DNA from: VAZQ01 sp036498625
GTDB taxonomy: Bacteria; Pseudomonadota; Alphaproteobacteria; Rhizobiales; Xanthobacteraceae
Assembly: GCA_036498625.1 (NCBI GenBank)
Contig: DASYFD010000421.1
Location: 1-15,931 of the forward strand
Reading direction: 5' to 3'
DNA: 15,931 bases
A model generated the notes under the pieces. That model saw nothing but the letters and a program-made list of their open reading frames with translations. It was not told the origin of the DNA and did not search any database. The number at the start of each line of letters is the position of its first letter. The stretch's first letter is position 1. Made by a program: the position numbers and the translations under genes. Positions 1 through 5,837 of the stretch are shown here, piece by piece.

Positions 1-38
1 CGGGCGCACGCCCTGATGCGCTCAACCCATCCTACGAG
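1..38. repeat. Edge fragment of a palindromic intergenic repeat
   Basis: Read on the minus strand, the stretch around 20-38 gives GTAGGATGGGTTGAGCGC, which resembles the short 'taggatgggt' intergenic repeats I recall from Bradyrhizobium and relatives. The element is cut by the window edge, so its second arm cannot be seen. A small inverted repeat, GGGCG (2-6) and CGCCC (9-13), lies inside it. The assignment rests on recollection of the repeat class and not on a second copy in this window. Confidence 0.35.
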
Positions 39-195
39 AATCGCTGCCACCGCTGCGGATTGTTTCAGCCGGTATGCCCCCTTGGCGAATGCGAGAGGCG
101 CGCCAAAACGCATCCGCGCTCATATTCATCATCACCGCGTATCATGTCGATCGCGGCCCTGCCCCGATTTCCTCATGCCCACCAGCGCCGCGGCA
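39..195. other. Gene-free stretch downstream of the VOC gene
   Basis: No convincing coding region is visible. Open frames crossing it on the plus strand are extensions of antisense shadows of the VOC gene. There is a weak inverted repeat, TTGGCG (82-87) and CGCCAA (101-106), enclosing a GGCGCGCC palindrome. It lacks a T-run on the minus strand, so it is not a clear intrinsic terminator for the VOC gene. Confidence 0.4.
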
Positions 196-1011
196 TCAAT
201 GCATATAAACCGCATTCGGCCGTTCGTTCAGCTCGATATAGGTGCCAAAGGGATCGGTGATGAACGCCAGCGCGAGACCGGCCTCGTTCTTGGTGTAAGG
301 CCGGTCGGGCTTGATCCCGGCCGCGTCGAGCTTCTTCATGAAGCCTTGCAGGTCGCTGACGTCGAAGCCGATATGGTCGAGGATGCGGCCCTTGGTGGGC
401 GCCCCCGCCGCATCGATCTTGTTGAAGCGCAGCTGGGTGCCCGGCAGATCGGCGACCGGCGCGTTGTTGCGCGTGCCGGCCTTGGCTTCGAAGAGTTTTC
501 CATACCAGGCCTGGCTCTGAGGAATGGCGGCTTCCGGTAGGAAGAAGTGGACGTGATCATGCCGGATCGGCATCGACTGGTTCTTGTCCTCGAGAATTTC
601 CACCCGCAAGCCGTCGGGCGTGATGACCCATGCTTGATCCAGCCGGTTGTTGCCACCCGGCTCGACCGGAACGCCCGCCGCCTTCCATTTGGCGACCGAC
701 TCCTGCACGTTTTTGACCACGAACCCGACGTGGTTGACGACCGATCCAGCCGTGCCGGCCGTTGCCGGCGGCGCCCCGGCGCCCAGGTTCAGGATCACCA
801 TCACGCCCGGAAAGATCACGCGCTGCAGGGGGCCCGGAGCGCCCTCGGTGCCGCCCATGGCCAGGAAGATCTTCTTGTTGGCCTCGATGTCGCGCGAGTT
901 GAGATGCCAATGTCCCATGGTCACGCCGGCTCCATTCGGCGCGTAGGGCTGCGCCCAGGCGGCGCCCGCCGTCAGGATCGATATGAGTGCAACCGCGATA
1001 AGTCCCTTCAT
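196..1011 (-). CDS. Exported VOC-family protein with two glyoxalase/dioxygenase-fold domains
   Basis: A 271-residue protein of the vicinal oxygen chelate superfamily, whose members include glyoxalase I, extradiol dioxygenases and fosfomycin-resistance proteins. Residues 1-20 form a signal peptide (short basic start, hydrophobic core, AWA-Q cleavage site), so it should act in the periplasm. Two VOC domains are visible. The first has candidate metal ligands H34/H36 (GHWH), H94 (NHVGF) and E139 (LRVEIL). The second repeats the pattern with H153/H155 (HVHFF), H213 (LDHIGF) and E260 (TYIELNE). Both His-His-Glu triads appear intact, which is notable because two-domain members often keep only one. 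The longer frame reaching 1074 was rejected because only the ATG at 1011 has a good Shine-Dalgarno (GGGAGG) and gives a signal peptide. It diverges from the MBL-fold gene. The substrate is unknown; an exported aromatic-ring or lactone enzyme is inference. Confidence 0.88.
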   Translation of the reverse strand: MKGLIAVALISILTAGAAWAQPYAPNGAGVTMGHWHLNSRDIEANKKIFLAMGGTEGAPGPLQRVIFPGVMVILNLGAGAPPATAGTAGSVVNHVGFVVKNVQESVAKWKAAGVPVEPGGNNRLDQAWVITPDGLRVEILEDKNQSMPIRHDHVHFFLPEAAIPQSQAWYGKLFEAKAGTRNNAPVADLPGTQLRFNKIDAAGAPTKGRILDHIGFDVSDLQGFMKKLDAAGIKPDRPYTKNEAGLALAFITDPFGTYIELNERPNAVYMH

Positions 1012-1269
1012 CGTCGCCTCCCTGTTTCGCCGGCATTCGCAAAGCCGACCGGCGATTGTGATCAGCTTTAGCACTGCGCGACACCCCGCGTAAGTGGATG
1101 CCGGCGAGGTTGGACAACGTTGTTGAGCAGATCAGCTCGGCTGCGCGCCCGCGGCCGCGCCCACGGCTGGCGTTGCATTGACCCCGAATCTGAAAGGAAT
1201 AAGCTTGATGCAACACACTTTCGCGGACGCAGCAAGATCCGCTGAAAACACAGAGGAGGAAATCCGGCC
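1012..1269. promoter_or_regulatory. Divergent intergenic region with a palindrome (possible operator)
   Basis: These 258 bases separate the VOC gene (minus) from the MBL gene (plus) and must carry promoters for both. A perfect 10-bp palindrome, ACAACGTTGT, lies at 1114-1123, roughly 100 bases from the VOC start. A central CG dyad of this kind is seen in operators of LacI-type and other dimeric repressors. TTGCAT/TTGACC-like hexamers occur near 1173-1183, but no good -10 follows at the usual spacing, so no promoter is called. A strong Shine-Dalgarno for the MBL gene (GAGGAGGA) ends at 1260. Confidence 0.3.
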
Positions 1270-2199
1270 ATGAGAATCTCCGGCATGCGAATTAATCCGG
1301 CAGGGATGCTGGCGATATTCGCCTCGCTTTCTTTGACCGGCTCGGCGCTCGCCCAGGATCTCGGGCCGCAGGTCAAGAAGATCGCCGACGGCATCTATGT
1401 CCACGTCGGCAAGGGCTTCGATTCCAACAGCGGCATCGTTCTCACCCAGGAAGGCGTCGTGGTGATCGATACCGGGCAGAATCCGATCGAGTCACGCGAC
1501 ATCATGGCGACCGTCAAGAAGCTCACCCCGATGCCGGTGCGCCTCGTGATCGACACCGAGCCGCATAACGATCATACTACCGGCCATTACGTGTTCTCGC
1601 CGCCCGCCGTCGTGGTGGCTGCCGCCGGCGGAGGCGAATCGATGCGCGGCGCCGATCGCAGCGCCCCCGACCGCATCCAGAGACTTGCGGCCTCCTCGCC
1701 CGAGATGAAGACCGCGCTCGAGGGCTATAAATTCATCCCGCCCAACATCGAGTACCACGACAGAATGACCATCAATCTCGGGGAGCGGACCTTCGAGTTG
1801 ATGTATTTGAAGGGCGTGCACAGCGAGTCGGACAACGCCATCTGGATGCCCAAGGAGCGCGTGCTGTTCTCGGCTTCCGCCTTCGTGGTCAACCAGATCA
1901 ACATTCTGCGGCCTTTCGTCACCATTCCCGACATCCTGGCGGCCGGGAAGATGATGAAGGCGCTGAACCCGGAGCACGTGATTCCGGGGCACGGGACACC
2001 TGGCACGGTCAAGATATTCGAGGATGGCGAGCAGTATTACGCGCTGCTCATGGAGCGGGTCGGCAAGCTGATGAAAGAAGGCAAATCGCTGGATGACATC
2101 AGGAAGGAGGTGAAGATGCCCGAATACGCGAGCTTCGCCAGCCAGGACCGGATGCCGACCAACGTCGACGCCGCCTACAAGGCGCTGGGCGGGAAATAA
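1270..2199 (+). CDS. Exported metallo-beta-lactamase-fold hydrolase with Glu at the first ligand position
   Basis: A 309-residue MBL-fold protein. Residues 1-29 look like a signal peptide (hydrophobic core 12-24, ALA-Q cleavage), so it should act in the periplasm. The usual HxHxDH zinc motif reads E97-P-H99-N-D101-H102 followed by TTGH, so the first histidine is glutamate. The remaining ligands are present: H184 and D188 in GVHSESD, and H241 in IPGHG. This order matches the broad SoxH/quinoprotein-relay-like or class B3-like branch of the superfamily, whose members hydrolyse esters, lactones, thioesters or beta-lactams. A Glu at this place is known in a minority of B3 enzymes. The ATG at 1270 is supported by GAGGAGGA nine bases upstream. 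The cupin gene follows after about 56 bases on the same strand, probably as one transcript. The substrate cannot be told from sequence. Confidence 0.88.
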   Translation: MRISGMRINPAGMLAIFASLSLTGSALAQDLGPQVKKIADGIYVHVGKGFDSNSGIVLTQEGVVVIDTGQNPIESRDIMATVKKLTPMPVRLVIDTEPHNDHTTGHYVFSPPAVVVAAAGGGESMRGADRSAPDRIQRLAASSPEMKTALEGYKFIPPNIEYHDRMTINLGERTFELMYLKGVHSESDNAIWMPKERVLFSASAFVVNQINILRPFVTIPDILAAGKMMKALNPEHVIPGHGTPGTVKIFEDGEQYYALLMERVGKLMKEGKSLDDIRKEVKMPEYASFASQDRMPTNVDAAYKALGGK

Positions 2200-2255
2200 C
2201 CGGCCGATCGAGCAAGCCGATCCGACAACCGTTGCATCACGAAAGGGAGGTCACA

Positions 2256-2852
2256 ATGAGAAGCATGATTCTGGGGCTGGCCGCCGCCTGTTGCCTCATC
2301 ACACCGCTGGCCGCGCAGGGCTACAATCCGCTGCCGACCTGCGCGATGTGTCCGGGAACCTACATTCCGGTCGACGAGCTGCAGGCCTATACCAGGAAGG
2401 CGATTGCGGAGAACCGGATCGACCAGCAGGTTCGCGACGTCGAGATCGGCAGGGCCCATATCGGCATCGGCATGGTGTACCGCGGCAAGCTCGATGCGCC
2501 GGCGCCGGATTCGGTCGCCGAGCACGATCTGGTGAGCGAGGTCTATCACATCATCGAGGGAACCGGCACCCTGGTCCTCGGTCCGGACATCATCGGCATG
2601 AAGCGCCGCCCCTCGGATTCGGAGACCGTCCGCATGTTCAACGGACCGGGCAACAACGGCGCGTCGGTCCGCAACGGCGTGACCTACCAGCTCAAGCCCG
2701 GCGACGTCGTGGTCATCCCGGCCGGCACCGGACACTGGTTCACCAAGATCGACGACCACATCAACTATCTCATGGTGCGCATCGATCCCGACAAGGTGAC
2801 GCCGCTGCGCGACGAAGCGATGTCACGGGCGTATTTGCGCACCAGCAAGTGA
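2256..2852 (+). CDS. Exported single-domain cupin protein with CxxC
   Basis: A 198-residue protein with a signal peptide (residues 1-20, PLAA-Q). The cupin barrel shows motif 1 around residues 90-102, with H90, E95 and the glycine of IEG in the E-x6-G pattern. Motif 2 covers residues 148-161 (PGDVVVIPAGTGHW), with H160 as the last metal ligand. The first His of the classical HxH pair is not visible (A88), so the metal site would be incomplete or use another ligand. A CxxC pair (C29, C32) sits just after the cleavage site and could form a disulfide or bind metal or heme. A start at 2232 in the same frame was rejected because GGGAGG (2245-2250) lies six bases ahead of the ATG at 2256 and only that start gives a clean signal peptide. 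It probably shares a transcript with the upstream MBL gene. The function is unknown. Confidence 0.85.
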   Translation: MRSMILGLAAACCLITPLAAQGYNPLPTCAMCPGTYIPVDELQAYTRKAIAENRIDQQVRDVEIGRAHIGIGMVYRGKLDAPAPDSVAEHDLVSEVYHIIEGTGTLVLGPDIIGMKRRPSDSETVRMFNGPGNNGASVRNGVTYQLKPGDVVVIPAGTGHWFTKIDDHINYLMVRIDPDKVTPLRDEAMSRAYLRTSK

Positions 2853-2973
2853 GGCCATCCCGAGATTGATCGTCGCGAGACGCTTGAAGCGGCGCTGCTG
2901 ACCAGGTGCAAACCGCGCGCTTGACGCGATTGCGCAAATCAGTGCATTCGTGAAATTGAAACTCACGCATTGC

Positions 2974-3004
2974 GCCCGGCCGGGAGACCGCGCCGGGCCT
3001 TCCT
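2974..3004 (+). terminator. Candidate intrinsic terminator after the MBL-cupin pair
   Basis: GCCCGGC (2974-2980) pairs perfectly with GCCGGGC (2992-2998) across an 11-base loop, and CTTCCTTT follows. The T-run is interrupted and the hairpin begins about 120 bases after the cupin stop, so this is a moderate candidate only. Confidence 0.4.
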
Positions 3005-3434
3005 TTGCCCATTGGGGATGGATCGCAATTGCCACGGAGAGCTTCGTCCCAGCTCAGCGGGCGCTGCATGGCTCCGGCACGCACATCACGGCCGCTCATT
3101 GTTTTCGGATTGTATTTTCAATGCACCGAGGTCCGCAGCCATGCATTCCTGCTTGGCGGTTGGCGGCTCGATCAATCGTCCTGCAGCAAGGGCCGCTTGT
3201 TTTTTTCCTGTTGTTTACAAGGGTAACAGGCCGGACTCGGATCCCACCATCCCGCGCGGCCCCGCGATGGCGGGGACGCGCGGAGGCTTGATTACGGCGG
3301 AGTGAAATTGGGCCGCCGGGGAGCGACGGCACGAGGGACTGGCGGCAGTCGCCGGTGACACCAACCCTCACTTTTTACAAAACGAATTCGATTTCACCAA
3401 TGAAAACAACGAGCGCATGTTTGAGCATCCGTCC
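3005..3434. other. Gene-free convergent region between the cupin and CoxL-like genes
   Basis: The full gap between the two convergent genes is 582 bases (2853-3434). No supported gene is seen. Short open frames on both strands lack ribosome binding sites and have biased, low-complexity translations. The right part (about 3360-3434) is more AT-rich than its surroundings and lies immediately after the CoxL-like stop codon. Besides the hairpin annotated separately, a small stem GACTG (3337-3341) / CAGTC (3346-3350) is present. A CCTGTT/AACAGG pair (3207-3212, 3225-3230) has its T-run on the wrong side for a terminator in either direction. Confidence 0.5.
3252..3283. repeat. Strong GC-rich hairpin, possible repeat element
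   Basis: The outer stem CCGCGCG (3252-3258) / CGCGCGG (3277-3283) continues into an inner stem CCCCGC (3260-3265) / GCGGGG (3270-3275), with one G-A mismatch and a four-base GATG loop. No T-run follows on either strand. It resembles the palindromic REP-type elements common between genes in Hyphomicrobiales, and may also stop or stabilise transcripts between the two convergent genes. No second copy is visible in this window. Confidence 0.5.
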
Positions 3435-5759
3435 TTACAGGGTATGCACCCTCCGTCCCTCCGCGATCGCGGCCCACAGCCGCTCTGGCGTCGCCGGCAT
3501 GTCCACGTGGCGGATGCGGTAGGCGCGCCAGAGCGCATCGTGGATGGCGTTCATGACCGCCGGGCAGGAGCCGATGGCGCCGGCTTCGCCCGCGCCTTTC
3601 ACGCCGAGCGGATTGGTGCGGCACGGCACGTTGGCGGTCTCGAACCGAAAGTCCGGGATATCGTCGGCGCGCGGCAGGGCATAGTCCATCAGGCTGGCGC
3701 TCATGGGCTGGCCGGAGGCCTGGTCGTAGACCATGTTCTCCATCAGGGCCTGCCCGATACCCTGGACGGCGCCGCCATGGACCTGGCCGGCGAGCAGCAA
3801 TGGGTTGAGCGTTATGCCGAAGTCGTCCACCACCACATAGTCGATGAGGTGGACGGCGCCGGTCTCCGGATCGATCTCGACCTCGGCCAGATGGGTGCCG
3901 TTGGGATAGGTCGCGGCTTCCGAGGCGAACGCATGCTCGCCCGCAAGCGGCTGCTCGCCTGGCTGCGCGCGCTGCGCCAACTCCGCAAACGAGATGGCGC
4001 GGTCGGTGCCGACGACGCGCACGGTGCCACCACCAGAGGATCCGGTGGCGAATTCGAGATCGCCGGCGGCTGCCTCCAGCGCATTGCCGGCGAGCGCCTC
4101 GAGGCGATCGGCCAATTGGTCGGCCGCGCCCGCAACCGACGGGCCGCCGCAGGGGATCGAGTTCGAGCCGCCGGTGCCGGTGCCGGTCGCCACCAGATCG
4201 GTGTCGCCCTGGATGACGCGCACGTGGGCGGGCGCGAGCCGCAGGCGCTCGGCGATCAGCTGCGCATAGGCGGTGTGATGCCCCTGCCCGGTCGATTGCG
4301 TGCCGATCAGCACGGTGATGCCGCCGTCCGGGTCGAGCCGCGCGATCGCGGTTTCCGGGGCGCCGCTGCCGCAGGCTTCGATGTAGGTGGCGATCCCGAT
4401 GCCGCGCAGGCGGCCCGTGGCGCGGGTGGCCTTGAGCCGCCGCTTGAAGCCCGCCCAATCGCCCAGTTCCTGGGCGCGCGCGAGGTGGTGCTCGAAATCG
4501 CCGGAGTCATAGGCCTTGCCGGTCGCGGTCGTATAGGGCATCGCGGCCGGCTTGATGAAATTCCGCCGCCGCAGCACGTCCGGCGCGATATCGAGCTCGC
4601 GCGCCGCCACATCGACCAGCCGCTCGATGACATAGCTCGCCTCCGGCCGCCCGGCGCCCCGATAGGCATCGACCGGCACCGTATTGGTATAGGCGCCGCG
4701 CACGCGGACATGGCAGGCCGCGATATCGTAGATGCCGGGCGACATGCCGGCCCCCAGATACGGAATGAAGGGCGCGTAGCACGAGAGATACGCCCCCATG
4801 TCGGCGACCAGGTCGACCTCGAGCGCGAGAAACCGCCCGTTCTTGCTGAGCCCCAGCTTCGCCGTAGTGATGTTGTCGCGCCCCTGCGCGTCGCCGAGAA
4901 AATGCTCGTTGCGATCCGCGATCCATTTGACCGGCCGCCCCAGCCGCTGTGCCGCCAGGGCGGCGAGCGCATATTCGCGATAGCAGAACGCCTTGGTGCC
5001 GAAACCGCCGCCAACGTCCGGCGTCACCACCCGCATCTGCGCGGGCGCGATCCGCAATATGTCGTTGCAGAGAATGTCGCGGATGCCGTGGCCACCCTGG
5101 CTGCCGAGCGTGAGGGTGAGCCGTCCGGTGGCCGAATCGACTTCGGCGATGACGCCGCGGGTGTCGAGATAGTTGGTGACCAGCCGCTGGTTGACCAAGG
5201 TGAGCGAGACGTTATGCGCCGCGCGGGCAAAAGCCTGCGCAGTCGCGCGGGCATCGCCGAGGCTGGTATCGAACACGAGATTATCGGGCTGCTGCAGCCA
5301 CACCGGCGCTGCCCCGGGGGTAAGCGCAGCCTGCGCCCCGATCACATGAGGCAGCGGCGCCCAGTCGATGACGATCGCCTCGGCGGCGTCCCTGGCGCGC
5401 TCGATGGAATCCGCGACCACGAAGGCGATGGCATCGCCTACATGGCGCACTTCATCGAGCGCCAGAACCGGATAGGGAGGAACCGCAATCCTGGTATCGG
5501 GGATCTGGCCCAGGCACGGCAAGGTGCCGAGCGAGGCGGTATCGGCACCGGTGAGCACCAGGGCGACACCCGGCATGGCGCGGGCCTTGCCCACGTCGCT
5601 GATGCGAAAGCGCGCATGCGGGTGCGGCGAGCGCAGCAACACGGCGTGGAGGAGTCCCGCGGGCGCATAATCGGCCACATAGCGGCCGGCCCCGCGCACC
5701 AGGGCATCGTCCTCCAGCCGCCTTACCGCCTGTCCGACGCCGAATTTGATGGGTTGCAT
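3435..5759 (-). CDS. Xanthine dehydrogenase/CoxL-family molybdenum-binding subunit (form II type)
   Basis: A 774-residue large subunit of the molybdenum hydroxylase family (xanthine oxidase, aldehyde oxidase, CO dehydrogenase CoxL), normally cytoplasmic. The N-terminal a/b-hammerhead covers about residues 15-135. Cofactor-binding stretches include SQGG (220-223), VGGGFGTK (249-256) and GQGHH. The active-site loop reads AYRGAGR (365-371), the form II signature; genuine CO-oxidising form I enzymes have AYRCSFR. The catalytic glutamate is E725 in KGAGEAG. CO oxidation is therefore unlikely, and aldehydes, aromatic N-heterocycles or purines are possible. The FeS (CoxS-type) and FAD (CoxM-type) partners are absent from the window, so it must recruit partners encoded elsewhere. 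A frame extending to 5816 was rejected: it runs into a palindrome, whereas the ATG at 5759 has GGAAGG upstream. It lies downstream of the RND genes on the same strand. Confidence 0.93.
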   Translation of the reverse strand: MQPIKFGVGQAVRRLEDDALVRGAGRYVADYAPAGLLHAVLLRSPHPHARFRISDVGKARAMPGVALVLTGADTASLGTLPCLGQIPDTRIAVPPYPVLALDEVRHVGDAIAFVVADSIERARDAAEAIVIDWAPLPHVIGAQAALTPGAAPVWLQQPDNLVFDTSLGDARATAQAFARAAHNVSLTLVNQRLVTNYLDTRGVIAEVDSATGRLTLTLGSQGGHGIRDILCNDILRIAPAQMRVVTPDVGGGFGTKAFCYREYALAALAAQRLGRPVKWIADRNEHFLGDAQGRDNITTAKLGLSKNGRFLALEVDLVADMGAYLSCYAPFIPYLGAGMSPGIYDIAACHVRVRGAYTNTVPVDAYRGAGRPEASYVIERLVDVAARELDIAPDVLRRRNFIKPAAMPYTTATGKAYDSGDFEHHLARAQELGDWAGFKRRLKATRATGRLRGIGIATYIEACGSGAPETAIARLDPDGGITVLIGTQSTGQGHHTAYAQLIAERLRLAPAHVRVIQGDTDLVATGTGTGGSNSIPCGGPSVAGAADQLADRLEALAGNALEAAAGDLEFATGSSGGGTVRVVGTDRAISFAELAQRAQPGEQPLAGEHAFASEAATYPNGTHLAEVEIDPETGAVHLIDYVVVDDFGITLNPLLLAGQVHGGAVQGIGQALMENMVYDQASGQPMSASLMDYALPRADDIPDFRFETANVPCRTNPLGVKGAGEAGAIGSCPAVMNAIHDALWRAYRIRHVDMPATPERLWAAIAEGRRVHTL

Positions 5760-5774
5760 GCCGCACCTTCCGTT

Positions 5775-5828
5775 GGGGCGGCCCTCGTGGCCGCCCTCGA
5801 CGCCCCGGGCGGCCACGAGGGCCGCCCC
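5775..5828. repeat. Perfect long inverted repeat between the RND permease and CoxL-like genes
   Basis: Two 22-base arms, 5775-5796 and 5807-5828, are exact reverse complements, separated by ten bases (5797-5806). Each arm contains CGGCC, CTCGTGG and GGCCG blocks, and would fold into a very stable hairpin in either transcript. The type (GGGGCGGCC...GGCCGCCCC next to TGTA/TACA) is a dispersed palindromic element I recall from many high-GC bacterial genomes. When translated it gives the 'GGHEGRP' string found at the ends of mis-annotated proteins. It begins 15 bases upstream of the CoxL-like start and ends 9 bases after the RND stop, so it may terminate or process the RND transcript. Confidence 0.85.
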
Positions 5829-5837
5829 TACATCCGC

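Noticed and set aside
1068..1394. Minus-strand frames in the VOC/MBL intergenic region (1068-1394 and 1132-1404)
   Set aside because: They overlap the 5' end of the MBL gene, have no ribosome site, and their translations show no signature.
3201..3230. T-run plus CCTGTT/AACAGG inverted repeat as a terminator
   Set aside because: The T-run precedes the hairpin on the plus strand and becomes an A-run after it on the minus strand, so it fits neither direction.
3096..3371. Minus-strand frame of 91 codons downstream of the CoxL-like gene (possible FeS subunit)
   Set aside because: Too short and lacking the cysteine spacing of a 2Fe-2S CoxS subunit; part of it is the translated hairpin.
3435..5759. 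Aerobic CO dehydrogenase large subunit (coxL)
   Set aside because: The active-site loop is AYRGAGR and not the AYRCSFR of true CO dehydrogenases, and coxM/coxS are absent, so the symbol was withheld.
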